Below, piece by piece: positions 60,869-64,000 of a stretch of 64,000 nucleotides of DNA. The stretch covers positions 806,001 to 870,000 of the forward strand of contig SRSI01000050.1 in NCBI GenBank assembly GCA_005656395.1, written 5' to 3'. Below the pieces are notes generated by a model. It did no database searches. It had not been told where the DNA came from and was given only the letters and a program-made list of their open reading frames with translations. The translations under genes were made by a program, and so were the position numbers. The stretch comes from Strongyloides papillosus. Taxonomy: Eukaryota > Nematoda > Chromadorea > Rhabditida > Strongyloididae. Every line of letters begins with the position of its first letter. Within the stretch, counting starts at the first letter, position 1.

Positions 60869-63357
60869 TTAGGAAATAGCTTTAGGTTTATCGGGTTCCC
60901 ATTCCAGAATATGACTATTATATATGTCATTGAGATATTCATTAATTTCGTGTTCCTTTAATGTTTCATATTTGCGATAGACTTGTAATGCAGTTTTAGC
61001 ATCTTCTATAGAATCATGTGTATCCTTTTGAACTACTTTATCTAAATTAATTAAGGATTATAATTTTCTTAAAAGTACAATCAAATTAACTTACCCAAAA
61101 ATTTAAAAGCAAGCTTCTTCAACGGAAGCATTGGTTTTAATTGAAGACGGCAAAGCTTTACTGTATCACTATATTGAATTTCATTAACCTAAAACATAAT
61201 ATTTTATTGAGTAATAAAAATAATCAATTTAATTGCCCATACCCATATATTTAAAACATTAAAATCATTACAAAGTCCATGTCCGATAAAGTGAAAACTA
61301 TGTTCTACTAGATAAAGAATCTTCATATATGCAACTTTAAGAGTTGTTAATTGTTTGTTTGTTGTTTCTGGATTCAAGTCGCTTTCAACAATCCCACTAA
61401 CACTTGTTTTATAATCATTTACAGTAGACGATCCAATTTGTATATAATCATCTATTATCACTTGTTCATTTTCATCAACAACACTAATACGTCCAATTTC
61501 ATCTGTTTTTATATTGTCTGTCTTATCAACTGATATAAATTCAGCATCCAAGGCAACAATGTTATTTTCTTCAAGATTATCAAATTTCTCTTTACATATG
61601 TATTTGTCATGAGATGATAATGCTAAATTTGGAAATGCCCAAAAAACTTCTTTTGGAATTTCAATTTTAAATTCAGTCATATTTACATTTTCACGCTTAG
61701 CCTTCATATAGAATACTGCTACGGGCACTTTGTAATCTAAGTTACAGGCAAATGCATCGGGCTTGGTTATAGGCCCAGTAGCATGTCCGCTAAACACAAC
61801 CCAATTAATATTATCATCAGTTGGTTTATGGAAATCTTTAGCAATTGATATTGCATGGGTTGAATTTTTAATAGGATCATTAATACCATCACCCATTACA
61901 AAGATTGCAGATTCTAGGGAATAACTTTGATTTATAATTCGGATATTTTGTGGTAGTGATATCTCCTCATAATTAAGTTCACCTAGAGCTTTCTCAACAA
62001 TACGTTCTTTTCCACTGGGATGTTTATAACGACAATTGGTATTGATACAATCTTGTCCATGTTTGCAGTTTATGTAATTCCAATAGCTACCTCTTTCAAA
62101 AATTGCCTGGATCTTTTTCAAATGAGCAGCAGATATTTGTGGGAATAATATAATTATATCACTATCTTTTGCTGTTGGATTTATCAAGTCAATTAGCTGT
62201 CCAACTTTAGTACCTTCATTCCAAACAGAATAGTCAAGTTTAATTATGCATTGTTTTGGAGATTCTAATTTCCCGAAAACACGATTTTTATTAATTTGAA
62301 CCTTTTGGGATGTCTCTTCATTAAATGTATACTCAAGCTCCTATTTACATTAAAATATATAATTAAATAAGAAAAAAATAATATAAACAATACCTTTCCT
62401 GTTATTTCTAAAAGGTTTTCTATAAATGCACATATTTGGTCTCTTAAAGTTCCACCCATCAAGTGTATCTTCCTATGAGTCTCAAACGCCTCAAATGCTC
62501 TAACAAAATTTTTAATTGAAGCAATTCCATTACCTCTACTTGGTGACATAAGACGAAATTGAAAATTCAGTTCACAAGACAAACATGGGTCATTCTTACA
62601 TATATGTTGTTCAAATAAATTTCTCATTAATATTATTGGATGCATAGCTTGTATTACACAACTAACATATGGCACAGATTCATCACATATTAATGATACC
62701 ATTCCGCTTTTATTATATCTTTCGGAATCCATATCCATAGTTAAACGACTATTTCTTGGTAAAATAGGTTTCTGGTATTGCCACATGATATTTGAATTAT
62801 TCCCTATTTCAACTTCATCCTGTATTCCCAAAATACTATTGTCATTGTCTTAAATTAAAAATTATTTCCCATGGAAAAAAAATGACAGTCAACATCATAT
62901 ATTTATATATTAATAAACTTAAAAAGTTTTATCACTATGTGTTTTTAATACTTTTGATGCAGTAAGTAAATATAAAAAATTACTTTTTTGGTAAACGAAA
63001 ATTAACGAAGTTAGCTAGTTAATCTTTAATAATTCCTAGATATTATTAGTATTAATTATATAAATGCAGTTGTCCTAACTTTCAGTTACATATTTATATT
63101 ACTTATTTCTTACTTTAATATTATTTATTTAATATTAATAGTTTCAAGCATATATTTTTGAATAAAATAAATTTATTTAAAACTTACTTTGTTCTGAACC
63201 ATTTGCATAAATTGGATTCATTGCCATTTGTACAGTTTCATACGGTATTATATTCAAATATCTCATTTCTGTGTGGCTTCTAGTATTAGGGGCATAACCT
63301 ACACGATCTCTCATTGATAAATTTGACAATATTCCTTCAGAAATTGGTTGAGGCTCT
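60869..63357 (-). CDS. PAN2: PAN2 deadenylase, UCH-like and exonuclease part (5' part not seen)
   Basis: Minus-strand exons 63357-63188, 62848-62394, 62340-61243, 61188-61095, 61041-60869. PAN2 with PAN3 trims mRNA poly(A) tails. From the N-terminal side: linker VGYAPN and NIIPYETV; an inactive ubiquitin-hydrolase-like domain (CVIQAMHPIILMRNLFEQHI, SCELNFQF, SRGNGIASIKNFVRAFE); a Cys/His-containing insert (CKHGQDCINTNCRYKH); and a DEDD exonuclease with DAEF (Asp, Glu), the SGIVESDLNP region, GHGLCNDF (Asp) and HDSIEDAKTAL (His, Asp). All catalytic residues are kept. Intron phases join cleanly. The first exon here starts out of phase, so an upstream exon is expected. The WD40 half is not visible before the window end; alternatively translation starts at 63314. 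Confidence 0.88.
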
Positions 63358-63401
63358 CTGTAATTAACAATTTTAATCAAAAAACCATTATTAATATTCA
63401 A

Positions 63402-63742
63402 TTATTTTATGGCAACGACTAAAGTACAAATAATATGTGTATATCGTGCTTCTGTTATCAATTTATTGGAGGTTTAGTAATTTGAAAGTAACGTGCCGCC
63501 TATTTCTATATATGCCAAACAATAACTATAAGCTAATTTTAAAGATGGCAATTTTAGAGAAAAATTATAGTAGATTGTTTATAATTTTTAATTTTACCAT
63601 TATTGCAATATTAATTTTAACATAAAAAGAGGACATCAGTTACAGGATATATAATGAACATAAAAATTACTCATTTTTAAATTTTTCAGATATAAAAGAA
63701 ATTAAAAATTTCCCCTAGAAACATTTTTTCCTATATATCATT
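63402..63742. other. Spacer between PAN2 exon and GPCR start
   Basis: No PAN2-like coding sequence on the minus strand. A T-rich AG (TTTTTAAATTTTTCAG, ending 63690) precedes the GPCR ATG. Confidence 0.45.
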
Positions 63743-64000
63743 ATGTCTCCAAACACCACTGAAGTTTGTAATTTCATATCACCAATGGCTCTACAAAAAT
63801 TCCTAATGCTTTATATATTCCCTATACAATTTACTGTTGGTATTATTGGTAATCTCCTTAATCTTATTGTACTACTTTCTCAGTAAGTTTACATTTACAT
63901 ATGTTTATATTTTTAATACTATTTTTTTAGTTCTATGAGATCAAAAACAAATAATCTTTTAGCAATAATGGCACTAGCGGATACAATTTTTCTCCTATGT
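63743..64000 (+). CDS. Rhodopsin-family GPCR, peptide-receptor type (3' part outside window)
   Basis: Exons 63743-63882 and 63931 onwards, cut by the window edge after 70 residues. After a short outside segment with one Asn glycosylation site (MSPNTTEVC), TM1 carries the hallmark GNLLNLIVL; a short loop SMRSKTNNLL leads to TM2 with LAIMALADTIFLL (the conserved Leu-Ala-x-x-Asp). This combination is typical of FMRFamide-like or myosuppressin peptide receptors (frpr/dmsr) of nematodes. Its ligand cannot be told from this part. Confidence 0.82.

Overview
The window looks like nuclear DNA of a nematode, most likely a clade IV worm of the Strongyloides type. By eye it is very A+T rich. Introns are few and mostly 35-60 bases, with GTAAGT-like donors and T-rich acceptors. 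Several start codons lie just after an isolated T-rich AG acceptor, as expected for spliced-leader trans-splicing. The gene set is nematode-like: a KWMRFamide (flp-22 type) precursor, an FYAWA-amide precursor, CED-1, a long astacin protease, an F-box protein and a kinetochore KNL-1. Species cannot be fixed from sequence alone.

Layout. 1-5065: 3' part of a Ty3/gypsy LTR element, with an intact Pol open to the window edge, an extra downstream ORF of unknown function, and a candidate LTR with hairpin repeats. 5066-26300: gene-poor, rearranged stretch with decayed genes (6.5 kb, 18.4 kb, 20.4 kb and a clathrin-adaptor mu relic at 22.7-23.5 kb), a tandem pair of unrecognised paralogues (7.9-11.3 kb), two inverted-repeat elements (12.06 kb, 13.45-13.93 kb), an F-box gene, and a divergent KNL-1 / borealin-like pair. 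26301-42895: astacin, flp-22, epoxide hydrolase, FTSJ1/TRM7 tRNA methyltransferase, COX5A, a candidate 31-residue membrane micropeptide, an ADAM with a dead zinc site (UNC-71 type), and a non-alpha nicotinic-type receptor subunit. 44374-64000: eIF4G, a secreted protein of unknown role, phosphomannomutase, CED-1, a cysteine-rich secreted peptide, an FYAWA neuropeptide, a coiled-coil gene followed closely by SRP9, PAN2 (its WD40 part is not seen here), and the start of a peptide-type GPCR.

How genes relate. Most neighbours are independent housekeeping or neuronal genes. Three relationships stand out: KNL-1 and the borealin-like gene both act in chromosome segregation and share one divergent upstream region; the small coiled-coil gene and SRP9 are close enough to be one operon; and the paralogue pair at 7.9-11.3 kb shares intron number and phase, so it arose by tandem duplication. 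Exon coordinates are in each entry; all splice sites were read by eye and checked for frame.
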